From: Streptomyces sp. AJS327
GTDB lineage: Bacteria > Actinomycetota > Actinomycetes > Streptomycetales > Streptomycetaceae
DNA length: 64,000 nucleotides
Reading direction: 5' to 3'
NCBI RefSeq assembly: GCF_013450295.1
Contig: NZ_SKBR01000001.1
Coordinates: forward strand, 2,295,001-2,359,000
Position 1 is the stretch's first letter, and each line of letters opens with the position of its first letter. Position numbers and translations under genes: made by a program. Shown one piece after another: positions 22,433 to 32,121 of the stretch. The notes under the pieces are model-generated. The model searched no databases, was not told the DNA's origin, and was given only the letters and a program-made list of their open reading frames with translations.

Positions 22433-22444
22433 CATGATGCCCTC

Positions 22445-23509
22445 ATGCGTAACGCCACTCGCCCGGCACGCCCCGTGGGGCTGCCGCTCGCGATCCTGTC
22501 CGCCCTCGCCTTCGGCGGCTCGGGGCCCGCGGCCAAACCCCTGATCGAGGCCGGACTCGACCCCCTCCACGTGACCTGGCTGCGCGCCGCGGGCGCCGCG
22601 CTGCTCCTGCTCCCCCTCGCCTGGCGGCACCGGGCGCTGCTGCGGGAACGGCCCGGGCTGCTCGCCGGGTTCGGGCTGCTCGCCGTGGCCGGTGTCCAGG
22701 CGTGCTACTTCGCCGCGATCTCGCGGATCCCGGTCGGTGTGGCGCTGCTGATCGAGTACCTCGCGCCCGCGCTGGTCCTCGGCTGGGTGCGGGTGGTCCA
22801 GCGGCGCCCGGTGAGCCGGTCGGCGGCGGTCGGCGTGGTGCTGGCGGTCGGCGGGCTGAGCTGTGTGGTCGAGGTGTGGGCCGGGCTCCGCTTCGACCTG
22901 GTCGGGCTGCTGCTGGCGCTGGGCGCCGCCTGCTGCCAGGTGGGGTACTTCGTCCTCGCGGACCACGGCAGTGGGCACGGCGGGCGCCAGGACCGGCCCG
23001 CCCCCGACCCGGCGGGGGTGATCGCCTACGGGATGCTCGTGGGAGCGCTGGTCCTCACCGTCATCGCCCGTCCCTGGTCGATGGAGTGGTCGGTGCTGGC
23101 GGGTGAGGCCGAGATGGACGGTACGGCGCTGCCCGCCGTCCTCCTGGCCGGATGGCTGATCGTGCTCGCCACGGTCCTGGCGTACCTCACCGGAGTGGTG
23201 GCGGTGCGGAAGCTGTCCCCGCAGGTGGCCGGGGTGATCGCCTGTCTCGAAGCGGTGGTCGCGACGGTGCTGGCCTGGGTGCTGCTCGGGGAGCACCTCT
23301 CGGCGGCGCAGGTCGCCGGGGGCGCGGTCGTGCTGCTCGGGGCCGCCGTCGCGCAGCGTTCGGCGTCCGGGGCCTCCGGCGGCCGCCGAGCCGTCCGCCG
23401 GGGCGACCCGTCCGGCGGCGGAGCGGCGGATCCCGGGGCGGCCGGGGACGGGGCGGGCCCCGAGACGGCCGGGGACACGGCGGCGGACAGCGGCTCCGTC
23501 ACCCGCTGA
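22445..23509 (+). CDS. EamA/DMT-family transporter
   Basis: A protein of 354 aa with ten predicted membrane helices in two EamA repeats (starting near LPLAILSALAFGGSGPAAKPL and again near AGVIAYGML) and a Gly/Ala-rich hydrophilic tail of about 50 residues. It is probably an exporter of amino acids or metabolites; the substrate cannot be read. The start lies 12 nt after the Clp-domain gene. TGACAC (22410)-16 nt-CATGAT ends 6-7 nt before the ATG, suggesting its own leaderless promoter. Confidence 0.83.
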   Translation: MRNATRPARPVGLPLAILSALAFGGSGPAAKPLIEAGLDPLHVTWLRAAGAALLLLPLAWRHRALLRERPGLLAGFGLLAVAGVQACYFAAISRIPVGVALLIEYLAPALVLGWVRVVQRRPVSRSAAVGVVLAVGGLSCVVEVWAGLRFDLVGLLLALGAACCQVGYFVLADHGSGHGGRQDRPAPDPAGVIAYGMLVGALVLTVIARPWSMEWSVLAGEAEMDGTALPAVLLAGWLIVLATVLAYLTGVVAVRKLSPQVAGVIACLEAVVATVLAWVLLGEHLSAAQVAGGAVVLLGAAVAQRSASGASGGRRAVRRGDPSGGGAADPGAAGDGAGPETAGDTAADSGSVTR

Positions 23510-24080
23510 GCGCGCACCGGACCGCGGGCCGCCGCGCACCAGGGTGGGGAACGCGGCGGCGCCGCACGCGCGCCGTTGCCCGGCTCGTCTCGCCAAGTGC
23601 CCTGCCGTTGGGGCCTGTTGACCGAGTGGGAGGTCGCCCTCGCCGGGGCTGGCCGGTACCCGCGGGCGGTTCGGGCCGGTGCCCCGCCCGGCGTCCCGTG
23701 ATGTGCCCGCGGGGCCACGAGGTGGACGGGCGGGGGGTGTTGGCCGGTCGGAGTGTCCGGATACCGGCGGGTTCCGGGGTGACCTCCCGTTCCGTGGGGG
23801 CCGGTTGGCCGGTGTCCGGTACGGCTGGCGGAACCCGCACGCGGTCCCGTCACACACCTTGATCGACGGGGGCCGCCGGGTGATGCTGATCGCCCCCCGG
23901 GGTGGGAGCGGCGCGGGTCCGTCCACCGCCGCCGAGTGTGCCCGCACGCTCCGGAGTGGTGGCACGGGACTCGGGGCCCGAACCAGCCCTGGACCGGGGC
24001 CTGTTGGGCGCGGCTCGGTGCCGGGCTCGGGGTCTCCGGCTGTCCGGCCCGCTCGGCACGCGCGCGAGAAAGGCTCACGG
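23510..24080 (+). other. Intergenic region (571 nt)
   Basis: I see no gene here. Open frames on both strands are GC-rich shadows with repetitive Arg/Pro/Gly composition and no recognisable fold. No convincing promoter or hairpin was identified. GAGAAAGG at 24065-24072 serves the downstream permease. Confidence 0.4.
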
Positions 24081-25496
24081 ATGACGGAAGAGAGCGGTTT
24101 TCTGCGGGTCCTGGGCAGGGGGGACGTCCTGGCCCTCGCCTTCGGCGCGATGATCGGCTTCGGCTGGGTCGTGCTCACCTCGGACTTCATCAACGACGCG
24201 GGCCCCGGAGGAGCGGCGCTCGCGTTCGTCATCGGTGGCTTCGTGGTGGCGCTGGTCGGACTGGCCTACGCCGAACTCGTCGCGGCCCTGCCGCACGCCG
24301 GAGGTGAACACCACTACGCGCTCCGGGCGTTGGGCGGACGCGCCGCCTTCGTCGCCTCCTGGGCGATGGTGCTGGGCTACGTGTCGGTGGCCGCGTTCGA
24401 GGCGGTGGCCCTGCCCCAGACGGTGCTCTACCTGTTCCCCGACATGCTCGCCGGGCGGTTGTGGACCATCACCGGCTTCGACGTGCACCTCACGTGGGTG
24501 GCCGTCGGGGTGGTGGCGGCCGCGGTCATCACCGCGCTGAACTACGTGGGGATCCGCGCGGCCGGTGTCTTCCAGACCATCGCCGTGCTCTTCCTGCTCT
24601 GTGCGGGCGCGGCCCTGCTGCTCGGCTCCCTGAGCGGCGGTTCGGCACGGACGATGGAGCCGCTGTTCCGCGACGGCGCGAACGGGGTCGTCCTGGTCCT
24701 CGTCGCGGTGCCCTTCCTGTTCGTCGGCTTCGACGTCATCCCGCAGTCCGCCTCCGAGATACGGCTGCCGCACCGGCAGGTGGGCAGGCTGCTGGTCATC
24801 TCGGTGCTCTGCGCCTGCGCCTGGTACGTCCTCATCATGCTCACCGTGGGGTCCGGGCTGGACGCCGCCGGGCTCGCCGACTCCGAACTGGCCTCCGCCG
24901 ACGCGATGGCGGCGCTGTGGAACAGCCAGGCGATGGGAGACGTCCTGATCCTCGGCGGGATCGCGGGCATCCTCACGAGCTGGAACGCCTTCCTCATCGG
25001 TGGCAGCAGGCTGCTGTACGCGATGGCGGTCTCCGGCATGGTGCCGCGCTGGTTCGGCCGGCTGCACCCGCGGTTCCGCACCCCGTCCAACGCCGTGCTG
25101 TTCGTCGGCGGACTGTCCATGGTGGCGCCGCTGTTCGGCAGCCCCATGCTGGAGTGGCTGGTCAACGCCGGTGGCATCAACATCGTCGTCAGCTACGTGG
25201 TGGTGGTGCTGTCCTTCCTCACCCTGCGCCGCCGGGAGCCGGGGATGGAACGGCCGTTCCGCACCCCGGCGGGCCCGGCCGTGGGCGTCACCGGACTGCT
25301 GCTCAGCCTGGGGCTGGCGGTGCTGTACCTCCCCGGCATGCCCGCGGCGCTGAGCTGGCCGTCCGAGTGGGTCATCGTCGGAGCCTGGTGGCTCGCCGGG
25401 GCGGTCTTCCTGTGGCGGCTGCCCCGGATCAGCCCGGGCGCCGACGCCGAGGCACGGCTGATCGCCGCCACCCGGGGGGCCGCGCGCACGCGCTGA
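24081..25496 (+). CDS. APC-family amino acid/amine permease
   Basis: A protein of 471 aa with about 12 membrane helices. The first helix has the APC signature LAFGAMIGFGWVVLTSDF (Gly-rich break), and helix 6 contains FVGFDVIPQSASEIRLPHR. It is likely a proton- or antiport-driven permease for an amino acid or amine. It stands two genes upstream of flavin and Rieske demethylases, so import of a methylated amine is a reasonable guess. ATG 24081 follows GAAAGG; the longer frame upstream is noncoding in character. Confidence 0.85.
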   Translation: MTEESGFLRVLGRGDVLALAFGAMIGFGWVVLTSDFINDAGPGGAALAFVIGGFVVALVGLAYAELVAALPHAGGEHHYALRALGGRAAFVASWAMVLGYVSVAAFEAVALPQTVLYLFPDMLAGRLWTITGFDVHLTWVAVGVVAAAVITALNYVGIRAAGVFQTIAVLFLLCAGAALLLGSLSGGSARTMEPLFRDGANGVVLVLVAVPFLFVGFDVIPQSASEIRLPHRQVGRLLVISVLCACAWYVLIMLTVGSGLDAAGLADSELASADAMAALWNSQAMGDVLILGGIAGILTSWNAFLIGGSRLLYAMAVSGMVPRWFGRLHPRFRTPSNAVLFVGGLSMVAPLFGSPMLEWLVNAGGINIVVSYVVVVLSFLTLRRREPGMERPFRTPAGPAVGVTGLLLSLGLAVLYLPGMPAALSWPSEWVIVGAWWLAGAVFLWRLPRISPGADAEARLIAATRGAARTR

Positions 25497-26129
25497 GCCC
25501 GGGCCCGGCGACTCCTCCGCCCGCGTGCCGGAACCCCGACTCGCGTCATCCGAGGGCGTGTTGGCGTACAGCCCCCCGGTGGCCAGGCCCGGCGGGGCAG
25601 CACCCCGGTGCGCGGGGACCGTGCCCAACGGGCCCGCCCACGCGGGGGCATGGGCATCTCCGGTGCCAGCGGCGGTTGTTGGCGGGGAGGCGTCCGGGCC
25701 CGGCTCGGCCCGTCGCCGTCACGACGGCGCCCCGGGCACCATCTTCGCGCCCAACTCCCGGAAGACCGAGGTGTCATGACGGGGAGTCGGGTGACGCTCC
25801 GGTAGCACGGGCGGAGTTCGGGCGGAAGGTGCCCGGTAGGTGTCGATCGTGCAGCGCGTTCGCACGGTGTCCTGCGGGAGCGTTTGATTGTCCGCGCGCG
25901 GTCCCGGCCCCACGCTGGGGGTGTACCGCGAGAGTGGTCAACACCCCCGGCCGCGCGGCTGGTCGGGGCGGTTAGGCGTCGCCGCGGTCTCCCGGTTCAA
26001 CCAGTCTCCCCGTTACCAGTTCTCCGGCTCAGCGAGTTCCCCCGGTCAGCCCGGAGCGCCGGGCCGCCGCGGCGCGCGGCGACGCGGCACCCCCTCCGGT
26101 CCCCTTCGGACGGGTTCACAAGGAGCGCC
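25497..26129 (+). other. Intergenic region (633 nt)
   Basis: No open frame has the codon bias or composition of a real gene. The region is less GC-rich around 25840-25880 and again near 25980-26040, which may mark the promoter of the downstream catabolic genes, but no clear -35/-10 pair was found. AAGGAG at 26120-26125 precedes ATG 26130. Confidence 0.4.
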
Positions 26130-28169
26130 ATGCCCAGAGCGACGGACCCCCTGCTGCGACCCTTCACACTGAAGAACCTCACCCTGCGCAACAGGGTGGT
26201 CAGCACCTCGCACGAACCGGCGTACGGCGAGGGCGGAGTGCCCGGTGACCGCTATCGCAGGTACCACCTGGAGAAGGCGCGGGGCGGGGTGGGGCTGACG
26301 ATGATCGGCGGCTCCGCCGTCGTCTCCCCGGACAGCCCACCCGCCTTCGGGAACCTCCTGCTCTACCGCGACGAGGTGGTGCCCTGGCTCCGGCGGCTGG
26401 CCGACGACGTCCACGCCGAGGGAGCCGCCGTCATGTGCCAGATCACCCACCTGGGGCGGCGGACCAGGAACGACACCGGCGACTGGCTTCCGGTGCTGTC
26501 CGCCTCACCACTGCGGGAACCCGCCCACCGCGCCTTCCCCAAGGAGGCCGAACCGTGGGACCTGGACCGCGTCGTGCGGGACTACGCCGACGCCGCGGCA
26601 CGCTGCCGGGACGCCGGGCTGGACGGCGTCGAGATCCAGTCGTACGGCCACCTCCTGGACAGCTTCCTCTCGCCCGCGACCAACCACCGGAGCGACGAAC
26701 TCGGCGGGAGCCTGGACCGCCGGACGGCCTTCCCCCGCCGGGTGATCCGAGCGGTCCGGGAGGCGGTCGGGCCGGAGTTCGCCGTCGGTATCCGGATGAC
26801 CCTCGACGAGGACCGGCCGGACGGGCTGACTCTGGACGAGGGCCTGGAGGCGGCCCGGCGGTACCTCGCGGACGGCGTCGACTTCCTCAGCACCATCCGG
26901 GGCTCGATCGAGAGCGACGCCGCGCTGGCCCGGACGATCCCGTCGATGGGAACGCCCTCGGCGCCGTTCCTGGAGTTCAGCGCGGAGATCCGGCGCCGCC
27001 TCGGGGTGCCCGTGATGCACGCGGGCCGGATCACGGACGTCGCCACCGCGCGGTACGCCGTACGCGAGGGCCTGCTCGACCTCGTCGGCATGACCCGGCC
27101 GCAGATCGCGGACCCGCATCTGACGCGGAAGGTGGCCGACGGGGCGGAGGACCGCATCCGGCCCTGCGTGGGCGCGAGTTACTGCCTGGACGCGATCTAC
27201 GCGTCCGGTGACACCAAGTGCGTCCACAACCCGGCGACCGGCCGCGAGGCGCGGCTGCCGCACACGGTTCCGCCCGCGTCCCGGCGGCGCAGGGCGGTGG
27301 TCGTCGGGGGCGGTCCCGCGGGCCTGGAGGCGGCCCGGGTGCTGGGCGAGCGCGGACACGAGGTCGTGCTCTACGAGGCCGGTGAACTCCCTGGCGGACA
27401 GCTCCGCGTCGCCGCCGCCAACCCCCGGCGGCGCGAGCTGCTGGGCATCGTCGACTGGCGGGTGAGCGAGTGCCGACTGCTCGGCGTCGACCTGCGGTTC
27501 GGCACCCTGGCCGAGGCGGCGGACGTGCGCGCGCACCACCCGGACGTGGTCCTCGTCGCCACCGGGGGGCTGCCGAACACCTCGTTCCTGGAGGAGGGCG
27601 CCGACCTGGTGGCCGACACCTGGGACGTGCTCGGCGGCGGCCTGCGCCCCCGCGGTCCGGTGCTGCTCTACGACGACAACGGCGCCCACCCGGGCCCGGA
27701 CGCCGTCGAGGTGCTCGTCCGGTACGGGGTCCCGGTCGAGTACGTGACCCCGGAGCGGACCCTCGCGCCGGAGGTCGGCGGTATGAACTCCCCCGCGTAC
27801 CTCCGGGCGTTCGCCGAACACGGGGTGACGACGACGCTGGCCCACCACCTGACGGCCGTGCGCCGCGCGGACGGGCGGCTCACCGCGACACTGCGCAGCG
27901 CCTACGCGGAGCGCGCGACGGAACGGACCGTGCGGCACGTGGTGGTGGAGCACGGCACGCTGCCCCACGCGCCGCTCTACTGGGAGCTGCTCCCCGAGTC
28001 GAGCAACCTGGGCCGGGTCAACCACACCGACCTGCTGGCGGGCACGCCCCAGCGCGAGGTCGCCAACCCGGCGGGCCGCTACCAGCTGTTCCGCGTGGGC
28101 GACGCGGTGACCAGCCGCACCATCCACGCCGCGGTGCTCGACGCGCTGCGCCTCTGTATGGCCCTGTGA
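26130..28169 (+). CDS. NADH:flavin oxidoreductase/Fe-S demethylase (DgcA/StcD-like)
   Basis: A protein of 679 aa. The N-terminal TIM-barrel (residues 1 to about 335) is of the Old-Yellow-Enzyme/trimethylamine-dehydrogenase class, followed by a cysteine cluster and an FAD/NAD(P) domain with VVVGGGPAGLEAARVL near 388. Relatives act on N-methylated amino acids such as dimethylglycine or N-methylproline, removing a methyl group. Cysteines C346, C352 and C364 fit the 4Fe-4S motif, but the second position is A349. It is clustered with a Rieske oxygenase, its reductase and a permease. The ATG follows AAGGAG. Confidence 0.82.
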   Translation: MPRATDPLLRPFTLKNLTLRNRVVSTSHEPAYGEGGVPGDRYRRYHLEKARGGVGLTMIGGSAVVSPDSPPAFGNLLLYRDEVVPWLRRLADDVHAEGAAVMCQITHLGRRTRNDTGDWLPVLSASPLREPAHRAFPKEAEPWDLDRVVRDYADAAARCRDAGLDGVEIQSYGHLLDSFLSPATNHRSDELGGSLDRRTAFPRRVIRAVREAVGPEFAVGIRMTLDEDRPDGLTLDEGLEAARRYLADGVDFLSTIRGSIESDAALARTIPSMGTPSAPFLEFSAEIRRRLGVPVMHAGRITDVATARYAVREGLLDLVGMTRPQIADPHLTRKVADGAEDRIRPCVGASYCLDAIYASGDTKCVHNPATGREARLPHTVPPASRRRRAVVVGGGPAGLEAARVLGERGHEVVLYEAGELPGGQLRVAAANPRRRELLGIVDWRVSECRLLGVDLRFGTLAEAADVRAHHPDVVLVATGGLPNTSFLEEGADLVADTWDVLGGGLRPRGPVLLYDDNGAHPGPDAVEVLVRYGVPVEYVTPERTLAPEVGGMNSPAYLRAFAEHGVTTTLAHHLTAVRRADGRLTATLRSAYAERATERTVRHVVVEHGTLPHAPLYWELLPESSNLGRVNHTDLLAGTPQREVANPAGRYQLFRVGDAVTSRTIHAAVLDALRLCMAL

Positions 28170-28432
28170 CCCCACCCCCAACGCGGAAACGCCCGCCGTA
28201 GCGCCCACCGGGCCTTGCCGCCCGGGTCTCCGGCGGGAGCCGGGGCCCCGGACACCAGGTACCCGGGACATCCCGGGCGGTGACAGCCGCACCGCCGAGG
28301 CGGCGCACCGACAGCACCGGCCGAGCGCGCTCCGGCCGACCGCACCGAGCCACCGCGCTCTGGCGCGAGCCCCACGGCGACTCCGGCGAGCGCGCCCCGA
28401 ACCACGGACACCAGCAACGAGAGGAGCACGGC

Positions 28433-29695
28433 GTGACAGCAGCGGAAGACGTCCGTCCGGGGACGGACCGGCTCCGGGCCGCGGTGGAACGACGGGTCCC
28501 GGGCCGCGCCCTGGAGCGGCCCTTCTACACCGACCCCGAGTTCCACGCCCTCGACATCGCGGCGATCTTCGCCCGCCAGTGGCTGTTCGTGGCGCCCGAG
28601 GCGGAGATCCCCGAGCCCGGTGACTACCTCACCCTGGAGATCGGGCCGTACCCCCTGATCGTCCTCCGCGACGCCGACTCCACCCTCCGGGCGTTCCACA
28701 ACGTCTGCCGTCACCGCGGCTCCCGCCTGCTGGACGCGGAGCGCGGCTCCGCCCGCAACCTCGTCTGCGCCTACCACCGGTGGACCTACGGGACGGACGG
28801 CCGCCTCCGGCACGCCCCGTCCCAGCCCGCCGACGCCGACCCCGGCCGCCTCGGCCTCCGGCCGGTGCACGTCCGGGCGGTCGGCGGGCTGCTCTTCGTC
28901 TGCCTCGCCGACGAACCGGCCCCCGGCTTCGACGAGATCGCCGCGCGCGTCGAGCCGTACCTGCTGCCCCACGACCTGCGGCACGCCAGGGTGGCGGCCC
29001 GCGCCGACCTGGTCGAACACGGCAACTGGAAGCTCGTCATGGAGAACAACCGGGAGTGCTACCACTGCGACGGCCACCCCGAACTGCTCCGCACCTTCTT
29101 CCCCACCTACGGCCACACCGAGGAGACGCTGCCCCCGCACCTCCGCCCGGCGCACGAGCGGTACCTGCGGGCCGACGCGGAACTGCGCGCGACGTACGAA
29201 CGGCTCGGCCTGCCGTACGCGCTCATCGAGGAACTGGAGGCCCGCCCCGTGGGGTTCCGGATCCAGCGTGACGCGCTCGACCTCGCCGGGGAGTCCTTCA
29301 CCCCGGACGGCAGGGCCGCCAGCCGCCGCACGCTGGGCGACCTGCCCACCCGGCGGCTCGGGCACCTGGCGCTGCACCTCCAGCCCAGCTCCTGGTTCCA
29401 CGTGGTCGCCGACCACGCGATCACCTTCAGCGTCCGCCCCCTCGCCCCCGACCGCACGCTGCTGCGCACCACCTGGCTCGTCCACCCGGAGGCGGTCGAG
29501 GGCGTGGACTACGACCTCGACACGCTCCGGGCCGTGTGGACCGCCACCAACGAGCAGGACGCCCGGTTCGTCGCCCGCGCCCAGCGCGGCGTCTCCAGCC
29601 CGGCCTACACCCCCGGCCCGTACGCCCCGACCGAGTACCAGGTCGAGGCGTTCTGCGCCTGGTACATCGCCCGCCTCCGGGAGGTCCTGGGATGA
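28433..29695 (+). CDS. Rieske non-haem iron oxygenase, GbcA-like (quaternary amine monooxygenase)
   Basis: A protein of 420 aa. The Rieske centre is C92-x-H94-x17-C112-x2-H115 (CRHRG ... CAYHRW). The mononuclear iron site is the ENNRECYHCDGH segment with H211 and H215. This arrangement is that of glycine-betaine, stachydrine or carnitine-type oxygenases, which remove an N-methyl as formaldehyde or cleave the amine. The substrate is not determined here. The GTG start has GAGGAG about 7 nt before it. The stop overlaps the reductase ATG by 4 nt, indicating a two-component enzyme. Confidence 0.88.
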   Translation: MTAAEDVRPGTDRLRAAVERRVPGRALERPFYTDPEFHALDIAAIFARQWLFVAPEAEIPEPGDYLTLEIGPYPLIVLRDADSTLRAFHNVCRHRGSRLLDAERGSARNLVCAYHRWTYGTDGRLRHAPSQPADADPGRLGLRPVHVRAVGGLLFVCLADEPAPGFDEIAARVEPYLLPHDLRHARVAARADLVEHGNWKLVMENNRECYHCDGHPELLRTFFPTYGHTEETLPPHLRPAHERYLRADAELRATYERLGLPYALIEELEARPVGFRIQRDALDLAGESFTPDGRAASRRTLGDLPTRRLGHLALHLQPSSWFHVVADHAITFSVRPLAPDRTLLRTTWLVHPEAVEGVDYDLDTLRAVWTATNEQDARFVARAQRGVSSPAYTPGPYAPTEYQVEAFCAWYIARLREVLG

Positions 29696-30831
29696 CGGAC
29701 CTCCTGACGACCCCGGCGGACGGCGCGGGCCCAGCGGAGGCCGCCGCGCCCGGGTCCGCCCCGGCCGCCCCCGGGGAGTGGACGCTGCGCTGCCGGCGGG
29801 TCCTCGACGTCACCCACGACACCAGGACCTTCGTGTTCGAACCGGTCGTACCAGGCCTCTTCCGGTACCAACCCGGCCAGCACCTCGCCTTCACCTTCGA
29901 GGTCGACGGCGTGCGGACGGGCCGCAACTACACCCTCTCCTCCCCGCCGACACGTCCGCACCTCGTCGCGATCACCGTGAGGCGGGTCCCCGGCGGCCGG
30001 GTCTCGAACTGGCTGCACACCCACCTGACCCCGGGGACCACGGTGCGCGCGCGGGGGCCACTCGGCCGCTTCTCCACGGCCCGGCACCCGGCGCCCGCCT
30101 ACCTCTTCCTCTCCGGCGGCAGCGGGATCACCCCCCTGATGTCCATGACCAGGACGCTCCACGACCTCGCCGCCCCCACGGACGTGGTCTTCCTGCACAG
30201 CGCGCGCACCCCCGCGGACATCCCCTTCCGCCGGGAACTGGACCTGATCGCGGAGACCTCGCCGGCCATCCGCGTCGCCCACGTCTGCGAGTACGACGGC
30301 CCCGGGGAGCCCCGCTGGCCGGGTCACCGGGGGCGTCTCACACCCGCCCTGCTGCGCCGGATCGTCCCCGACCTCCGGGACCGGACGGTGTTCGCCTGCG
30401 GGCCGCCCGGCTACCTGCGCGCGGTCCGGCGGATGCTCGCGGCGGACGGCCTTCCGGCGGACCGCTACCACCAGGAGGGCTTCGGCGCCCCGGCCCCGCC
30501 CGGCGCACCCTCCACCCCGCCCGGCAACGAGGCCCCGCCCGGGGCCGGGTCGGGGGAGGGGGACGCCGTCACGTACACGGTGGAGCTGTCCCGCAGCGGA
30601 ACCACCCTCCCGTGCGCCGCCGGAACCCCCGTACTGGAGGCCGCCGCGCGTGCCGGGATCACGCTCCCGTCCTCCTGCGGGCAGGGTGTGTGCGGCTCCT
30701 GCGCGACCACCCTCCTCCGGGGCTCGGTCGAGACGCGGCACTCCGGCGGCCTCGGCCCCCGGGACGAGGCCGCCGGCCGGATCCTGCTGTGCTGCTCAAC
30801 ACCGCTGGAGAACCTGGTCGTTGACGCCTGA
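29692..30831 (+). CDS. Ferredoxin-NAD(P)H reductase partner of the Rieske oxygenase (GbcB-like)
   Basis: A protein of 379 aa. Order: a disordered N-terminus of about 28 residues, an FAD-binding barrel with RNYTLSS, an NAD(P)-binding domain with LSGGSGITPLMSM and FACGPPGY, a Pro/Gly linker, then a plant-type 2Fe-2S domain with C329-x4-C334-x2-C337-x29-C367. It passes electrons from NAD(P)H to the oxygenase encoded immediately upstream, which its start overlaps (ATGA). Confidence 0.9.
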   Translation: MTDLLTTPADGAGPAEAAAPGSAPAAPGEWTLRCRRVLDVTHDTRTFVFEPVVPGLFRYQPGQHLAFTFEVDGVRTGRNYTLSSPPTRPHLVAITVRRVPGGRVSNWLHTHLTPGTTVRARGPLGRFSTARHPAPAYLFLSGGSGITPLMSMTRTLHDLAAPTDVVFLHSARTPADIPFRRELDLIAETSPAIRVAHVCEYDGPGEPRWPGHRGRLTPALLRRIVPDLRDRTVFACGPPGYLRAVRRMLAADGLPADRYHQEGFGAPAPPGAPSTPPGNEAPPGAGSGEGDAVTYTVELSRSGTTLPCAAGTPVLEAAARAGITLPSSCGQGVCGSCATTLLRGSVETRHSGGLGPRDEAAGRILLCCSTPLENLVVDA

Positions 30832-30835
30832 CCAG

Positions 30836-31138
30836 GCGCGGCGCGAGGCCCCGCCCGCGCGCGGCGCCGGGGGAGCGGGTGACCAGCGGGGCGGCCACCC
30901 CCGCCGCCACACCGGCCCAGCCCGGCACCGTCACCGCGCGGGTCAGCGGCGGCCAGGTGGTCAGCGGCCCCACGGCGACGGCGGGCACCCCCGACCCCAG
31001 GTAGAACAGGAGGTAGAGCATGGCCCCGACCCCGGCCCGGTGGCCGTCCGGAGTCCGCGCGTCCACCGCCCGGGCGGCCCCGCTGAAGGCCAGCCCGTGT
31101 CCCGCCCCGGCCAGCACCGAAAGCCAAGGGGAAACGAA
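30836..31138 (-). pseudogene. Remnant of an MFS transporter (C-terminal part)
   Basis: One reverse frame encodes a recognisable end of a major-facilitator protein: LAGAGHGLAFSGAARAVDAR, then HRAGVGAMLYLLFYLGSGVP and AVAVGPLTTWPPLTRAV. The N-terminal part is absent: the frame runs into the LysR promoter at about 31138. No own stop is seen before it enters the antisense of the reductase gene. It looks like a truncated relic, probably of a transporter once divergent from the LysR regulator. Confidence 0.55.
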
Positions 31139-31170
31139 CGATTTTCCGGCTGACCGTGCAAACTGTTCGC

Positions 31171-32085
31171 ATGATTGACGCCCGGCTCCGGATCCTCCAG
31201 ATGGTCGCCGAGCACGGCACGGTGACCGCCGCGGCCCAGGTGCTGCACTACACCCCGTCCGCCGTCTCGTACCAGCTGCGTCAGCTCGCCGCCGCGGTCG
31301 GCGTGGAGCTGGTCGTCCACCACGGCCGGGGCATCCGCCTCACCAACGCGGCCCGGGTGCTCCTCCAGCACGCCGAGCGGCTCCAGGAACAGTGGGAGCG
31401 CGCCCGGACCGAACTGGCGGCACTCGGCAGCGAGCCCACCGGCCGGGTCACGCTCTGTGGCTTCTCCACCGCCGCCAGCCGTCTGCTGCCCCCGGCCGCC
31501 GCCGGACTGCGCGACGCCTACCCGCAGTTGACGGTACGCATCATCGAGGCCGAGCCGGACCGCTGCTTCGACCTGCTGCTCTCCGAGGAGGCCGACCTCG
31601 CGCTGCTGGTCGTCACGGCGGACTCACCGCCCATGACGGACGACCGCTTCGACCAGCGGCCGCTGCTGGACGACCCGCTCGACCTGGTCGTGCCGCGCGG
31701 CCACCCGCTGGCCGGGCGGGAGCGCGTCACGCTGGCGGACGCGGCCCGCGAGTCCTGGATCGTCGGCAACCCCGGCACCACCTACCACCAACTGGTGCTC
31801 GCGGCCTGCATGAGCGCGGGCTTCACCCCGCACATCGCCCACTACGCGGACGAGTGGGACACCGGCACCGCGCTCGTCGCGCACGGCTTCGGGGTGATCC
31901 TCGTCCCGCGCCTCGCCCGGCTGCGCGACGACCCGCCCGTCGCCCGCGTCCCGCTGCGTGGCGAACCCGCCCCGGCCCGCCGGGTCATGGCGGTCACCCG
32001 GCTGGGAGCCCGGGAGAACCCCACGCTCACCCACGCCGTGCGGACCATCACCGAGGCCGCCGCGCGGCTCCTCCCGGCCCAGTGA
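31171..32085 (+). CDS. LysR-family transcriptional regulator
   Basis: A protein of 304 aa with an N-terminal winged helix-turn-helix (MIDARLRILQMVAEHGTVTA, then AAQVLHYTPSAVSYQLRQLA) and a periplasmic-binding-like effector domain from about residue 90. The ligand is unknown. It presumably controlled the now-truncated MFS gene divergent to it, since LysR genes usually regulate a divergent neighbour; it may instead act on the demethylase genes. No ribosome site is visible before ATG 31171, so a leaderless transcript is likely. Confidence 0.88.
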   Translation: MIDARLRILQMVAEHGTVTAAAQVLHYTPSAVSYQLRQLAAAVGVELVVHHGRGIRLTNAARVLLQHAERLQEQWERARTELAALGSEPTGRVTLCGFSTAASRLLPPAAAGLRDAYPQLTVRIIEAEPDRCFDLLLSEEADLALLVVTADSPPMTDDRFDQRPLLDDPLDLVVPRGHPLAGRERVTLADAARESWIVGNPGTTYHQLVLAACMSAGFTPHIAHYADEWDTGTALVAHGFGVILVPRLARLRDDPPVARVPLRGEPAPARRVMAVTRLGARENPTLTHAVRTITEAAARLLPAQ

Positions 32086-32121
32086 TCCTCCGGCCCACCG
32101 GCCTCCCGGCGCGGGCGACGG

